Source: Pedobacter fastidiosus (GTDB taxonomy: Bacteria; Bacteroidota; Bacteroidia; Sphingobacteriales; Sphingobacteriaceae). Taken from it: a DNA stretch of 64,000 nucleotides. A model generated the notes under the pieces. That model made no database searches. It was not told the origin of the DNA and saw only the letters and a list, made by a program, of their open reading frames with translations. Position numbers and translations under genes: made by a program. Position 1 is the first letter of the stretch, and every line of letters starts with the position of its first letter. Where the stretch lies: positions 1 through 64,000 of the forward strand of contig NZ_JACRYL010000018.1 in NCBI RefSeq assembly GCF_014306625.1, given 5' to 3'. Shown one piece after another: positions 18,264 through 27,039 of the stretch.

Positions 18264-19274
18264 TTATGCAATTAATTGATTCTTATATTCTTCCAAGATC
18301 GATTTAAACTCATCTACCACAACATTCAGTGGCTTTTCTGCTGCTCCACCTGCTGCGTTTCTATGTCCGCCACCATTGAAATATTTTTTACAAATTTCGT
18401 TCGCCGGAAAATCTCCCGTAGAGCGAACCGATAATTTAACCTTATCAGATCTTTCTACAATTAAAGCTGCCAAGCGAATTCCATTAATTGAAAGTGCGTA
18501 ATTAACTACGCCTTCGGTATCGCCAGTTGCGCTGTGGTATTTCGCCAGTTCATCTTTCGTTACCGAAATTATAGCGGTATTGTATTCTCTTAAAACTTCT
18601 AATTTGTTTGATAAGCAGTAGCCTAAGAAACGTAAACGATCTTCGCTTGCATTATCATATACCAATTGATGAATTTTCCAGTGTTCTGCTCCTAAATCGA
18701 TTAGGTTAGCCGCAATGCGATAAACTTCTGAAGTTGCGGAAGGGAATCGGAAAGATCCAGAATCCGTCATGATTCCTGTATATAAACAGGCCGCAACATC
18801 TTTATTTATTCCAGCTTCATCCTCTAATTGATTAACAATAAAATCGTAAACCAACTGAGCGGCTGCACAAGCATTAATATCCCAATGGCGATAATCATCA
18901 AAATCTTCAGGCTCCAAATGATGGTCGATCATTATTTTCTTAGCGCCTGAAGCTCTAACCAATTCGCCTAGTTCGTTAATGCGACTTAAAGTATTAAAAT
19001 CTAAACAGAAAATAATCGATGCTTCATCCACCAATTTAGCAGCTTCTTCTTGTGCTTCAGTGAAGATAATTACATCAGAATTGTTGGGCATCCAATGCAA
19101 AAAATTTGGATAATCTGTTGGCGTGATCACCCTAACATGATGGCCTTTCTGAATTAGATATCCATATAAACCCAATGATGAACCTAATGCATCGCCATCT
19201 GGTTTATGATGCGTTGTGATCACAATTCGTTGTGGCGTAGCCAATAGGGATTTTAACTCTGTTAATGTAAGCAT
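18264..19274 (-). CDS. nrnA: DHH/DHHA1 phosphoesterase (NrnA-like oligoribonuclease / pAp phosphatase)
   Basis: 336 residues. The DHH domain has the metal motifs HHKPDGDALGSSLG, FCLDFN and MIDHHLEPEDF. The DHHA1 domain ends with GGGHRNAAGG. The family degrades nano-RNA and dephosphorylates pAp; cytoplasmic. I use ATG 19274; an upstream in-frame TTG at 19292 adds six basic residues not expected in the family. Probably co-transcribed with the downstream FKBP gene. Confidence 0.93.
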   Translation of the reverse strand: MLTLTELKSLLATPQRIVITTHHKPDGDALGSSLGLYGYLIQKGHHVRVITPTDYPNFLHWMPNNSDVIIFTEAQEEAAKLVDEASIIFCLDFNTLSRINELGELVRASGAKKIMIDHHLEPEDFDDYRHWDINACAAAQLVYDFIVNQLEDEAGINKDVAACLYTGIMTDSGSFRFPSATSEVYRIAANLIDLGAEHWKIHQLVYDNASEDRLRFLGYCLSNKLEVLREYNTAIISVTKDELAKYHSATGDTEGVVNYALSINGIRLAALIVERSDKVKLSVRSTGDFPANEICKKYFNGGGHRNAAGGAAEKPLNVVVDEFKSILEEYKNQLIA

Positions 19275-19462
19275 ATATTTTTTGCGTTGCAAAGCTAAGG
19301 ATTTTTAGGCTAGGATTAAAGGATTTTAAGTTTAGTATAAATAAGCCTAAAAAATAAAACCAACCTATTGAAAAACAATTAATTAAAAAATAGATTTACA
19401 CATAATACATCAGCTTTACGAACAATGTTTTTATCAAAAGCCATTGCCAAATATTTAGACTG

Positions 19463-19493
19463 TTGATTATTCCTCAATTAAAACGTATTTTTG
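19463..19493 (+). promoter_or_regulatory. predicted ndk promoter
   Basis: TTG at 19463-19465, a 20-base spacer and TATTTTTG at 19486-19493 match the Bacteroidota sigma-A consensus. The leader to the ATG would be about 18 bases. Confidence 0.65.
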
Positions 19494-19517
19494 CACAAAA
19501 TTTGATATTAAAACACA

Positions 19518-19937
19518 ATGAGTACTAACAGAACATTTACCATGATTAAGCCTGATGCAGTAGCAAACGGCCATATTGGATCAATCTTAAACGACATTAC
19601 CAATGCAGGTTTCAAAATCGTTGCATTAAAATATACTAAACTAACGGATGAAACTGCTGGTCAGTTTTATGCAGTTCATGCTGAACGTCCTTTCTACAAA
19701 GATTTGGTTAGCTTTATGTCTTCTGGACCAATCGTTGCAGCAATCTTAGAAAAAGATAATGCAATTGAAGACTTCAGAAAATTAATCGGAGCAACTAATC
19801 CTGCTGAAGCAGCAGAAGGTACGATCCGTCAGAAATATGCTAAATCAATCGATGCTAACGCTGTTCACGGTTCAGATTCTGATGAAAATGCAGAAATTGA
19901 AGGTAACTTCTTCTTCAAAGCAGACGAACGTTTCTAA
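19518..19937 (+). CDS. ndk: nucleoside diphosphate kinase
   Basis: Transfers the gamma phosphate of ATP to other NDPs through a phosphohistidine. 139 residues, normal length. N-terminal [10 protein letters not shown] and the catalytic NAVHGSDS motif (His117) are intact. It is monocistronic with its own promoter and terminator. Confidence 0.98.
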   Translation: MSTNRTFTMIKPDAVANGHIGSILNDITNAGFKIVALKYTKLTDETAGQFYAVHAERPFYKDLVSFMSSGPIVAAILEKDNAIEDFRKLIGATNPAEAAEGTIRQKYAKSIDANAVHGSDSDENAEIEGNFFFKADERF

Positions 19938-19952
19938 GTAAAATATAACCTT

Positions 19953-19990
19953 AACAATAAAACCTCGATCATTTCGGGGTTTTATTGTTT
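19953..19990 (+). terminator. rho-independent terminator after ndk
   Basis: AACAATAAAACC pairs with GGTTTTATTGTT around an inner CGA/TCG stem and is followed by T's, 16 bases after the ndk stop. Confidence 0.88.
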
Positions 19991-20060
19991 TATAAGTTTT
20001 GTATCTTTCGAACTTAAAAAAATCCAATCGCAATGCGATGGACAAACACAAATTACAAGA

Positions 20061-20834
20061 ATGAAAAAAGTTTTCTTAACGATATTGGTTTCAGGTATCG
20101 CAGTTGCATCTTTTGCACAAACAAAAAAAACAGTTGCTAAAAAGCCTGTAGCTAAAAAAACCACAGTTGCAAGCAAAACATCTATTGCAAGCATAGGATT
20201 AAAGTCTTCTTTGGATTCTACGAGTTATGCTTTCGGAACCTCAATAGGCAGTGGCTTAAAATCTACTGGCTTAACAACATTAAATTACGATGTTTTACTA
20301 AAAGGACTAAAAGATGCTTTTCAAGGTGGCAAAACAACCTTAAACCAAGAACAAGCACAACAATGTATTAACGAAGCTTTATCAAAAGCATCAGCAGTTA
20401 AAAATAAGGCTGAAAACGAAGCCAATAAAATTAAATTTGCACCCATGATTAAAGAAGGACAGACTTTTCTAGAAGAAAACAAAAAACGTGCAGGCGTTCA
20501 TACAACTGCGAGTGGTTTACAGTACGAGGTGATAACAGCCGGAACAGGCGTTAAACCTACTGCAACAGACTCAGTTCTAGTTCACTACAAAGGAACATTA
20601 TTAAATGGTAAACAGTTTGATAGTTCTTATGATAGAGGCGAACCACTTAGCTTTCCATTAAACCGTGTAATTACAGGTTGGACAGAAGGTGTACAATTGA
20701 TGCCTGCAGGTTCTAAATACAAATTTTTTATTCCGTACAACTTAGCTTACGGCGAACGTGGTGCTGGTCAGGATATTCCGCCTTATAGCGCATTAATTTT
20801 CGAAATCGAATTGTTAAAAGTGAACGGAAAATAA
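20061..20834 (+). CDS. secreted FKBP-type peptidyl-prolyl isomerase
   Basis: 257 residues. A Sec signal peptide (MKKVFLTILVSGIAVASFAQ) is followed by a lysine-rich linker with VAKK repeats. An FkpA-like N-terminal dimerisation domain lies about 50-145 (LDSTSYAFGTSIGSGL). A complete FKBP domain follows about 150-257 (SVLVHYKGTLLNGKQFDSSY, GWTEGVQLMPAGSKYKFFIP, LAYGERGAG). It should be a periplasmic folding catalyst. The active-site pattern is better kept than in the FKBP lipoprotein at 17.2 kb. Confidence 0.95.
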   Translation: MKKVFLTILVSGIAVASFAQTKKTVAKKPVAKKTTVASKTSIASIGLKSSLDSTSYAFGTSIGSGLKSTGLTTLNYDVLLKGLKDAFQGGKTTLNQEQAQQCINEALSKASAVKNKAENEANKIKFAPMIKEGQTFLEENKKRAGVHTTASGLQYEVITAGTGVKPTATDSVLVHYKGTLLNGKQFDSSYDRGEPLSFPLNRVITGWTEGVQLMPAGSKYKFFIPYNLAYGERGAGQDIPPYSALIFEIELLKVNGK

Positions 20835-20893
20835 CGGTTTGCTAAAACTTTATTTAAGTATCGAATGTTAGCTATAACAAAATTAACAACGAT

Positions 20894-21070
20894 ATGAAAA
20901 GAGCATTCCCTTTAGTACTGATCGCATTTTTATGCAGCACCCTAAGCAGTTGTGAACTGATTGGTGGTATATTTAAAGCCGGCGTTTGGTCGGGTATTAT
21001 TGTAGTGGTAATAGTGGTTGCCCTGCTAATATGGATTTTAGCAAAAATCTTTGGCGGAGGTAGAAGTTAA
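20894..21070 (+). CDS. small lipoprotein with one membrane helix
   Basis: 58 residues. The signal sequence ends in LSSC (Cys20 after MKRAFPLVLIAFLCSTLSSC), followed by ELIGGIFKAGVW. A hydrophobic helix of about 19 residues (GIIVVVIVVALLIWILAKI) and a short GGGRS tail complete it. I recall similar ~55-residue proteins in Sphingobacteriaceae, often mislabelled phosphatidate cytidylyltransferase; no enzyme domain could fit in this length. It lies 59 bases after the FKBP gene, ahead of a terminator, so it is a real expressed unit. Function unknown. Confidence 0.75.
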   Translation: MKRAFPLVLIAFLCSTLSSCELIGGIFKAGVWSGIIVVVIVVALLIWILAKIFGGGRS

Positions 21071-21103
21071 ATTTTCGTAGTATTACTTTTATAGAGTCAT
21101 AAT

Positions 21104-21147
21104 AAAAAAATGGGTTGGTAATTAATATTTATCAGCCCATTTTTTTA
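21104..21147 (+). terminator. rho-independent terminator after the small lipoprotein
   Basis: The AATGGGTTG / CAGCCCATT stem has A-runs before it and T-runs after it. The symmetry allows termination in both directions. Confidence 0.8.
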
Positions 21148-21157
21148 TATTGTAAAT

Positions 21158-21661
21158 ATGAAAATCTTCAATATACAGCCAATTCAATTAAATGAATATA
21201 TTTTTAATGAGGAACATTTAGAAGAGAGCCGTAAGGAAAATAGTTATGAATCTGGATTTGGGTTTGAATGTATGGTAGTCGATTCATTAAAGACTATGAT
21301 TATTACATTTGAAATCCTAAATACAGTTGGAGGAATAGAATGGACCGAGACCATAATTCCTACAGATGATCCAAATAAGTGGAGCGTACAGGTTAATGGC
21401 ATGGAAACAGATGATGGTGAAATTTTAATGTCTTACAAAAGTTCTTGCCAGTTTAACCTTGAAAATGAGGGCTTTGAAACTGATGTCTTGTCGTTAACAG
21501 ATTTTTTAAGCGAGTATAATATCCACACACAAACATTTCTCGATCAATATGGCTTTAAGTCTGCAAAAATGGAAAGAGAACCGCTTAGTCGCCATGCTTT
21601 GAAGGAGAATGCAATTATTGCCATTGAAAACTTGAGGGGAAATAATATGTATGAGTTCTAG
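21158..21661 (+). CDS. unknown acidic protein
   Basis: 167 residues, strongly acidic, no signal peptide or membrane helix. I recognise no family. The composition (many E/D and N) and mixed strand/helix pattern suggest a soluble cytoplasmic protein. The ATG at 21158 lies immediately after a terminator, so it needs its own promoter, which I cannot identify. A dispersed repeat follows the stop. Confidence 0.65.
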   Translation: MKIFNIQPIQLNEYIFNEEHLEESRKENSYESGFGFECMVVDSLKTMIITFEILNTVGGIEWTETIIPTDDPNKWSVQVNGMETDDGEILMSYKSSCQFNLENEGFETDVLSLTDFLSEYNIHTQTFLDQYGFKSAKMEREPLSRHALKENAIIAIENLRGNNMYEF

Positions 21662-21721
21662 ATTTTTAATACGTGAGCTATACAAATGATGGTTATTGAT
21701 AATATTTTTTAAGATTTGCTA

Positions 21722-21799
21722 GCGTTAACGATGGAAGCGGCATCCCCCGATTTTTCATCGGGGATACAGCGGACAGCGTGTAAAAACGCCCAAATAATT
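21722..21799. repeat. 78-bp dispersed repeat, forward copy
   Basis: It is nearly identical (about three mismatches) to the reverse complement of 51577-51654. The core hairpin CCCCGATTTTTCATCGGGG is flanked by GCGTTAACGAT and a tail CGCCCAAATAATT. A diverged relative is at 656-718. Confidence 0.85.
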
Positions 21800-21845
21800 A
21801 ATTTGCAAAAGTTTATAGCCGAATTTAGATTAAAAGGTAAAATCT

Positions 21846-22136
21846 TTACAAAAACACCATTTCAACAATTACTTCACTCCCTGCGTGTTCGTTCAGTTTC
21901 TGAATAATCCCCTGACGAACCATAACCAATTCATTTTTAATTACTGAAGATTCTATTCTGATAAAAAGCTTTTTATCTTTAATATAAATCTGAGTGGTGC
22001 GATTTGCAATTGCGGTACCCATAATTTCTGGCCAAATGGCAAGAATGGAAGTTTCGTCGAACTTACGGCGTAAACGATACACATCCAGCATTTTGCCGAA
22101 AGCATCTTTTAAAGTAACATCATTAGGTTTACGCAT
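21846..22136 (-). CDS. DUF721 (DciA-like) protein
   Basis: 96 residues of the DUF721 family, whose proteobacterial member DciA helps load the replicative helicase DnaB. The core WPEIMGTAIANRTTQIYIKDKKLFIRI-type strand pattern is present. It overlaps the 3' end of recF by eight bases, so translation is coupled. Its pairing with recF supports a replication role. Confidence 0.85.
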   Translation of the reverse strand: MRKPNDVTLKDAFGKMLDVYRLRRKFDETSILAIWPEIMGTAIANRTTQIYIKDKKLFIRIESSVIKNELVMVRQGIIQKLNEHAGSEVIVEMVFL

Positions 22137-23232
22137 TTTTTATATTTCCGTTTTCAACGTCGAACAAAGTTACTTCGACTTCTATCTTTTTAAAAATCGA
22201 TTTTACTCTTTCTATTCCAGTATCTGTAATAAATATTTGGCCAAAATCGTGATGAGAAACCATCTGCATCAGCTTCTGAACTCGATTATCATCCAATTTA
22301 TCAAAAATATCATCTAACAAAAGCAGCGGTTTAAACCCTTTGTTTTTAGCTAAATAGGCATATTGAGCAAGTTTTAAAGCAATTAAAAAAGATTTCTGTT
22401 GTCCTTGCGAACCAAATTTTTTGAGTGGCATTTCTGTAATTACAAAAGCCAGTTCATCTTTATGGATTCCAGTAGTTGTTCTTTCTAAAACCCGATCCTT
22501 TTCAACCGATTTTCGCAAAAGCTCTTCGAAAGTAGAATCGTTTAACTGCGACTGATAGTTTAACTCGACAGTTTCTTTGTTATCGGTAAGGTAGGTATAA
22601 TATTGGTTAAAGAGCGGAATAAACTCATCCATAAAAGCCTTGCGGATTATAAAGATCTTATTTCCAGCCATAACCAACTGTTCATCCAATATTTGCAACA
22701 ATGTGGCGTCATAACGTTTTGTTACTGCAATCTGTTTCAACAGGGCGTTTCTGTTGGCTAAAATCCGATTATAGGTAATCAGCTGATCCAAATAATGAGC
22801 ATCCGTTTGGGAAATTACGTTGTCGATAAATTTTCTACGTTCCTCACTCCCTTCCATAATCAGATTTACATCGTATGGAGAAACCATCACTACAGGAAAC
22901 AAACCAATATGATCTGCCAGTTTATCGTATTCTTTTTTATTGCGCTTAAACTGCTTTTTCTGATTCCGTTTTACACCACAACTAATTTTCTCATTCTTCT
23001 CGTTCCGGTCGAAATCGCCCTGAATCATAAAAACCTCTTCGGCAGTTTTTATTTGCTGACTATCAATCGGATTAAAATAGCTTTTGCAGAGACATAAATA
23101 GTGAATTGCATCGAGCATATTCGTTTTGCCCGAGCCATTATTACCTGTAAAAACGTTTACAGTATCCGAAAAATGGAGATCTGCATCGGTATAGTTTTTA
23201 AAATTTAGAAGCGTAATATTCTTTAACCACAT
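22129..23232 (-). CDS. recF: DNA replication and repair protein RecF
   Basis: SMC-like ATPase that binds gapped DNA and helps load RecA with RecO and RecR. 367 residues, normal length. Walker A GNNGSGKT at about 30-37; ABC signature region KFGSQGQQKSFLIALK near 270; Walker B LLLLDDIFDKLD near 300. It is the first gene of a two-gene operon with the DUF721 gene. Confidence 0.97.
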   Translation of the reverse strand: MWLKNITLLNFKNYTDADLHFSDTVNVFTGNNGSGKTNMLDAIHYLCLCKSYFNPIDSQQIKTAEEVFMIQGDFDRNEKNEKISCGVKRNQKKQFKRNKKEYDKLADHIGLFPVVMVSPYDVNLIMEGSEERRKFIDNVISQTDAHYLDQLITYNRILANRNALLKQIAVTKRYDATLLQILDEQLVMAGNKIFIIRKAFMDEFIPLFNQYYTYLTDNKETVELNYQSQLNDSTFEELLRKSVEKDRVLERTTTGIHKDELAFVITEMPLKKFGSQGQQKSFLIALKLAQYAYLAKNKGFKPLLLLDDIFDKLDDNRVQKLMQMVSHHDFGQIFITDTGIERVKSIFKKIEVEVTLFDVENGNIKNA

Positions 23233-23303
23233 AAATAGAGCGCAATTTACCGATTTTTAGCCTCTAAATAACTACTGTTTAATTAAATAGTTCAAAATAA
23301 AGA

Positions 23304-23333
23304 TTGATACTTTGACTGAAAAATGTATTTTTG
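23304..23333 (+). promoter_or_regulatory. predicted promoter of the TPR gene
   Basis: TTG at 23304-23306, a 19-base spacer and TATTTTTG at 23326-23333. The leader is about 18-20 bases, the same layout as at ndk. Confidence 0.65.
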
Positions 23334-23357
23334 CAATCTTAAATTTTTTAATCAAAC

Positions 23358-24023
23358 ATGTCTACAACAGATAACCAGACGATTCAACCTACTAAAAAAG
23401 GTTCATTTTTACAGGAAAACAATAAAAGCTTGCTATTTATAGCAGGTGCAATAGTTTTATTAATCGCAGTGTATCTTTGGTACCAAGGCGTATATTTAAA
23501 AGGCCGTGCTGAAGAAGCTGCAAGCAAAATGTTCAGATCTGAGCAATTTATCGGTGTAGATTCTTTATCAAACAAAGCAATTAAAGGCGAAGGTGGTTAC
23601 CCCGGTTTAGAAAAAATTGCTGAAGAGTACGACAATACAAAATCGGCAAACTTAGCTAACTTATACTTAGGTGGAATTTATCTTCGTAAAGGCGAATACA
23701 AACAAGCGATAGAAGCTTTAAGTAAATACAGTGCTACTGGTAGCCCAGTTGCAGATCCATTAGCTTTAGGTTTGCTAGGCGATGCTTATAGCGAACTAAA
23801 AGACTATAAACAAGCTGCTACTTATTACAAAAAAGCATCAGATAAGGCGAGCAAATTTACTTCGCCAATGTTTTTGAAAAAATTAGGTTTGGTTAACGAA
23901 AACTTAAAAGATTTTAAAGGTGCTGTAGAAGCATATAACAAAATCAAATCTCAATACCCTGAAAGCGCAGAAGCACAATTAGTTGATGCTTATATTGCTA
24001 GAGCTGAAGGTCAAGTTAAATAA
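23358..24023 (+). CDS. membrane-anchored TPR protein
   Basis: 221 residues. A short basic N-terminus, one membrane helix (about 26-46) and a large domain with three to four tetratricopeptide repeats (ANLYLGGIYLRKGEYKQAIEAL, GLLGDAYSELKDYKQAATYY, GLVNENLKDFKGAVEAY). The layout matches YfgM-like proteins, which sit on the periplasmic face and take part in envelope protein folding. The partner cannot be told from the sequence. Confidence 0.85.
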   Translation: MSTTDNQTIQPTKKGSFLQENNKSLLFIAGAIVLLIAVYLWYQGVYLKGRAEEAASKMFRSEQFIGVDSLSNKAIKGEGGYPGLEKIAEEYDNTKSANLANLYLGGIYLRKGEYKQAIEALSKYSATGSPVADPLALGLLGDAYSELKDYKQAATYYKKASDKASKFTSPMFLKKLGLVNENLKDFKGAVEAYNKIKSQYPESAEAQLVDAYIARAEGQVK

Positions 24024-24045
24024 TCATTAAATAACTATATTAGGA

Positions 24046-24077
24046 AAAAGGCTATCGTAAGATGGTCTTTTTTTTTC
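24046..24077 (+). terminator. terminator after the TPR gene
   Basis: AAAGGCTATC pairs with GATGGTCTTT (two G-T pairs) around loop GTAA, followed by a long T-run. Confidence 0.82.
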
Positions 24078-24171
24078 TTTAAAATTTTAAGAGAATTAAT
24101 TCTGGCATTTTTATGTCTTTTAATGTTTTACTTATATTTAGAAAAGCAAAGACAATATTTCATTTTAAAGA

Positions 24172-24397
24172 CAGTCCTGCTAACCGTTATAGCCCAGCAG
24201 AAAAGCTGGGGCTGTCACTATTGTCAGGTTTATTAACTTTGGCATCTCCACAAAATAGACTTTTATAGATGTAAATTTTACTTACTACTAGTAAAATAAT
24301 CCGAAGCAAAAACTTACCAATATTTACTGGCTTTGTTAAATAAACCTGATTGAACGAATGCCGATTTTTTCAATCGGCAGCAGAGAAAGCAGGACTG
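24172..24397. repeat. nested inverted-repeat element between the TPR gene and pth
   Basis: The ~450 bases between the terminator and pth hold no reading frame but are strongly structured. The outer arms CAGTCCTGCT (24172-24181) and AGCAGGACTG (24388-24397) are perfect complements. Inner arms TCAGGTTTATT (24224-24234) and AATAAACCTGA (24339-24349) nest inside. Two local hairpins (CCCAGC...GCTGGG at 24193-24210; TGCCGATT...AATCGGCA at 24359-24379) add to it. It could be a non-autonomous palindromic element or a structured RNA. Confidence 0.6.
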
Positions 24398-24528
24398 ATT
24401 TTGCCAAGAGAAACTTTACCGCTCGTTTTCAAAAAAAAATCTTAACGGAATAAAGCCTCGTTGTAGAATTGTCCCAGAGGGATTGCTATGTAACTTATTG
24501 CTGGTTATGACTATTATTGAATTAGGAT

Positions 24529-25089
24529 TTATTTATTAAAGGCTGTCATGGTATGTGCTGGGCCAATGGTAACGTAACTCTTAATCAATTCTACACTTTT
24601 ATCAATTAGGGCTGGCAACTCCAGTTGTTCATTTTTATCGAATAAGCCTAAAACAAAATCAATTTGGCGACCTTTAGGATAATCGCTCCCTATGCCAAAG
24701 CGCAATCGAGCATAATTCTGTCCGCCACAAACCTCTTCAATACTTTTTAAGCCATTATGACCTGCGCTAGAGCCTTGAAGCTTTAAACGAAGCTTACCAA
24801 GTGGTAAAGCCAAATCATCAACAATGACCAAAACGTTTTCTGGAGCAATTTTTAATTCCTTCATCCAATAGTTAACGGCTTTGCCACTTAGGTTCATAAA
24901 AGTGGTTGGTTTTATTACATGAAGCTTTTTGCCTTTAAAACCAACTTCGGCGTAATAAGCCAAACGGATATTTTGAAAGCTTCCATCTAAATTTTTTACC
25001 AGTTCATCAGCAATATCAAAACCTATGTTATGCCTTGTATGTGCATAATCTGGTCCGATATTTCCTAAGCCAACTATAAGATATTTCAT
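24529..25089 (-). CDS. pth: peptidyl-tRNA hydrolase
   Basis: Recycles peptidyl-tRNA dropped by ribosomes. 186 residues from ATG 25089, where family homology begins (MKYLIVGLGNIGPDY). Catalytic His20 lies in HTRHNIGF; Asn and Asp of the active site lie in FMNLSGKAV and VDDLALPLG. A 35-residue upstream frame extension comes from a purine/pyrimidine-biased tract and is not part of the gene. Confidence 0.97.
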   Translation of the reverse strand: MKYLIVGLGNIGPDYAHTRHNIGFDIADELVKNLDGSFQNIRLAYYAEVGFKGKKLHVIKPTTFMNLSGKAVNYWMKELKIAPENVLVIVDDLALPLGKLRLKLQGSSAGHNGLKSIEEVCGGQNYARLRFGIGSDYPKGRQIDFVLGLFDKNEQLELPALIDKSVELIKSYVTIGPAHTMTAFNK

Positions 25090-25245
25090 GGTTGCAAATG
25101 TAGAAAAAAAGGTCGAGGGTAGAAAGGTGGAAGGTAAAAGGCTTAAGAGAAAAGCTGAAAGACTAAAGCGAAAAGAAGAAAAGGCAAAGACCAAAATTTT
25201 AACCGAAAGGAAAAAGATTTTTGCTCATGGCTATTTCAGCTTGAC

Positions 25246-25276
25246 CTTGAAAATCCTTAAATCCTAAAAAATCCTG
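25246..25276. repeat. short dispersed repeat CTTGAAAATCCTTAAATCC...
   Basis: The same wording recurs at 35626-35658 directly after the S10 peptidase stop, and more loosely (inverted) near 19301-19333. Confidence 0.6.
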
Positions 25277-25280
25277 CTCA

Positions 25281-25311
25281 AAAAAAAAGCGACACAAAAT
25301 TTGTGTCGCTT
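25281..25311 (-). terminator. rho-independent terminator of rplY
   Basis: On the minus strand AAGCGACACAAA pairs with TTTGTGTCGCTT and runs into T's (A-run 25281-25288 on the plus strand). Confidence 0.92.
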
Positions 25312-25335
25312 ACTCTTAAAATCAAAGAATCTTGA

Positions 25336-25920
25336 TTATTTTTTACCTTTAGCAGCTTCAGTTTCTGCTTGTTTTAATGCTCTACTCATACCTACAGAAA
25401 CGATTGTATCTTCTGGAGTATTTGTAATTACGAATTTGTCTGCTTTAAGATCACGAACGCGAACTAAACCACCAACTTCTAATTTCTCGATGCTTACTTC
25501 TACTGATTGAGGCATTGCAGCTGGCAAAGATTTAACACGAAGTTTACGTAATTTTTGAACCATTTTACCACCCATTTTAACACCTGGAGAAGTTCCTGTT
25601 AATTTTACAGGGATTTCCATAACGATTTCTTTATCATCAAATAATTGAAGAAAATCGATGTGCATTAAAATATCAGTTAATGGGTGAAATTGAGTGTCTT
25701 TAACGATTGCTTTAGTTTTTGCACCGTTTACTTCGATTTCTACAAAGTTTGCTTCTGGAGTATAAATTACATCTTTTAAGTCTGCAATTACAACAGCTAA
25801 ATGTTGTTGTGATGTACCACCATACAATACCGCAGGAACTTTACCTTCGTAACGAAGCTCTTTGGCATCGCGTTTCCCTACGTTCTCTCTTGGAGAACCG
25901 CTAATTGCGATTGTTTTCAT
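25336..25920 (-). CDS. rplY: 50S ribosomal protein L25 (Ctc type)
   Basis: 194 residues: an N-terminal 5S-rRNA-binding L25 domain (about 1-92, ISGSPRENVGKRDAKELR) plus the C-terminal TL5/Ctc domain (about 100-185). This long form is usual outside gamma-proteobacteria. It lies between prs and pth on the same strand, an arrangement common in Bacteroidota. It has its own terminator. Confidence 0.96.
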   Translation of the reverse strand: MKTIAISGSPRENVGKRDAKELRYEGKVPAVLYGGTSQQHLAVVIADLKDVIYTPEANFVEIEVNGAKTKAIVKDTQFHPLTDILMHIDFLQLFDDKEIVMEIPVKLTGTSPGVKMGGKMVQKLRKLRVKSLPAAMPQSVEVSIEKLEVGGLVRVRDLKADKFVITNTPEDTIVSVGMSRALKQAETEAAKGKK

Positions 25921-26027
25921 TTTATATTTATTTAATTATTGTTTAACTGGTTAAATGTTTAACTGATTAACTGATTGCATAATTACAATTAACCGATTAA
26001 TCAATTTCTACAATTAACCTTATTTTA
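25921..26027. other. low-complexity TTAACTGATTAA spacer between prs and rplY
   Basis: About 100 bases of imperfectly repeated GTTTAACTG / GATTAACTG / AATTAACCG words. No hairpin with a T-run and no promoter consensus are visible. Confidence 0.4.
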
Positions 26028-26969
26028 TTATACTTTAAAAAGATCACTAATCGAACCGTGTTCATTTACATTGGCAATTGCTCTTGCAAATAAACTAGCA
26101 GTGCTTAGCTGTCTAATTTTTGGGCTTTTCATTTTCAATGGAATCGTATCGGTAACGATCAGCTCTGTTAAAACAGAATTTTCTATTGTTTCAATTGCTT
26201 TGCCCGATAAAACTGCATGCGTACATACTGCTCTAACACTTGCCGCACCGTTTTCCATAATCAAAGCTGCTGCTTTAGATAATGTTCCAGCAGTATCGCA
26301 AATATCATCGATCAATACAACATCCTGTCCGGTTACATCTCCAATAATCGACATCGATTCGATTTCATTGGCACGTTTACGGCGTTTATCACAAATAATA
26401 ACTTCAGCATTAAAAAACTTAGCAAAGGTACGTGCCCTGTACGAACCGCCCATATCAGGCGATGCGATTGTTAAATTCTTTAAGCCTAAGCTTTTGATAT
26501 AAGGCACAAAAATAACCGATCCATCTAAGTGATCTACCGGAATATCGAAGAAACCCTGTATCTGTGCCGCATGCAAATCCATAGTCATAATGCGGTGGAT
26601 ACCTGCAGACTTTAATAAGTTTGCCACCAATTTGGCTCCGATTGCTACACGTGGTTTGTCTTTTCTATCTTGGCGGGCTAAACCATAATAAGGAACAACT
26701 GCTGTAATGTAATGTGCCGATGCTCTTTTAGCTGCATCTACCATTAACAAAAGTTCCATTAAGTTATCGCTTGGCTGATAAGTAGATTGGATTAAGAAAA
26801 CATCGCAACCACGAATTGATTCATCAAAAGAAGGTTGAAATTCGCCATCACTAAATTTATGAATGGTTACTTCGCCCAATGGCTTGCCGTAACTTTCAGC
26901 TATCTTAAGTGATAATTCTCTAGAACCTGTTCCAGAAAAAAGCTTTACCTGGTTAAACTGCAATGGCAT
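26028..26969 (-). CDS. prs: ribose-phosphate pyrophosphokinase
   Basis: Makes PRPP from ribose 5-phosphate and ATP for nucleotide, His and Trp synthesis. 313 residues from ATG 26969 (MPLQFNQVKLFSGTGS). The Mg-binding MDLHAAQIQGFFDIPVDHL motif and the PRPP loop VVLIDDICDTAGTL are intact. A frame extension to 27068 would run into the upstream tRNA gene and is rejected. Confidence 0.97.
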   Translation of the reverse strand: MPLQFNQVKLFSGTGSRELSLKIAESYGKPLGEVTIHKFSDGEFQPSFDESIRGCDVFLIQSTYQPSDNLMELLLMVDAAKRASAHYITAVVPYYGLARQDRKDKPRVAIGAKLVANLLKSAGIHRIMTMDLHAAQIQGFFDIPVDHLDGSVIFVPYIKSLGLKNLTIASPDMGGSYRARTFAKFFNAEVIICDKRRKRANEIESMSIIGDVTGQDVVLIDDICDTAGTLSKAAALIMENGAASVRAVCTHAVLSGKAIETIENSVLTELIVTDTIPLKMKSPKIRQLSTASLFARAIANVNEHGSISDLFKV

Positions 26970-27039
26970 GATTCCGTGTAGTTTACGGGTTAAAAAAAAT
27001 CGGATCATGTATTTTACACGACCCGATGTTAAACTTAAG

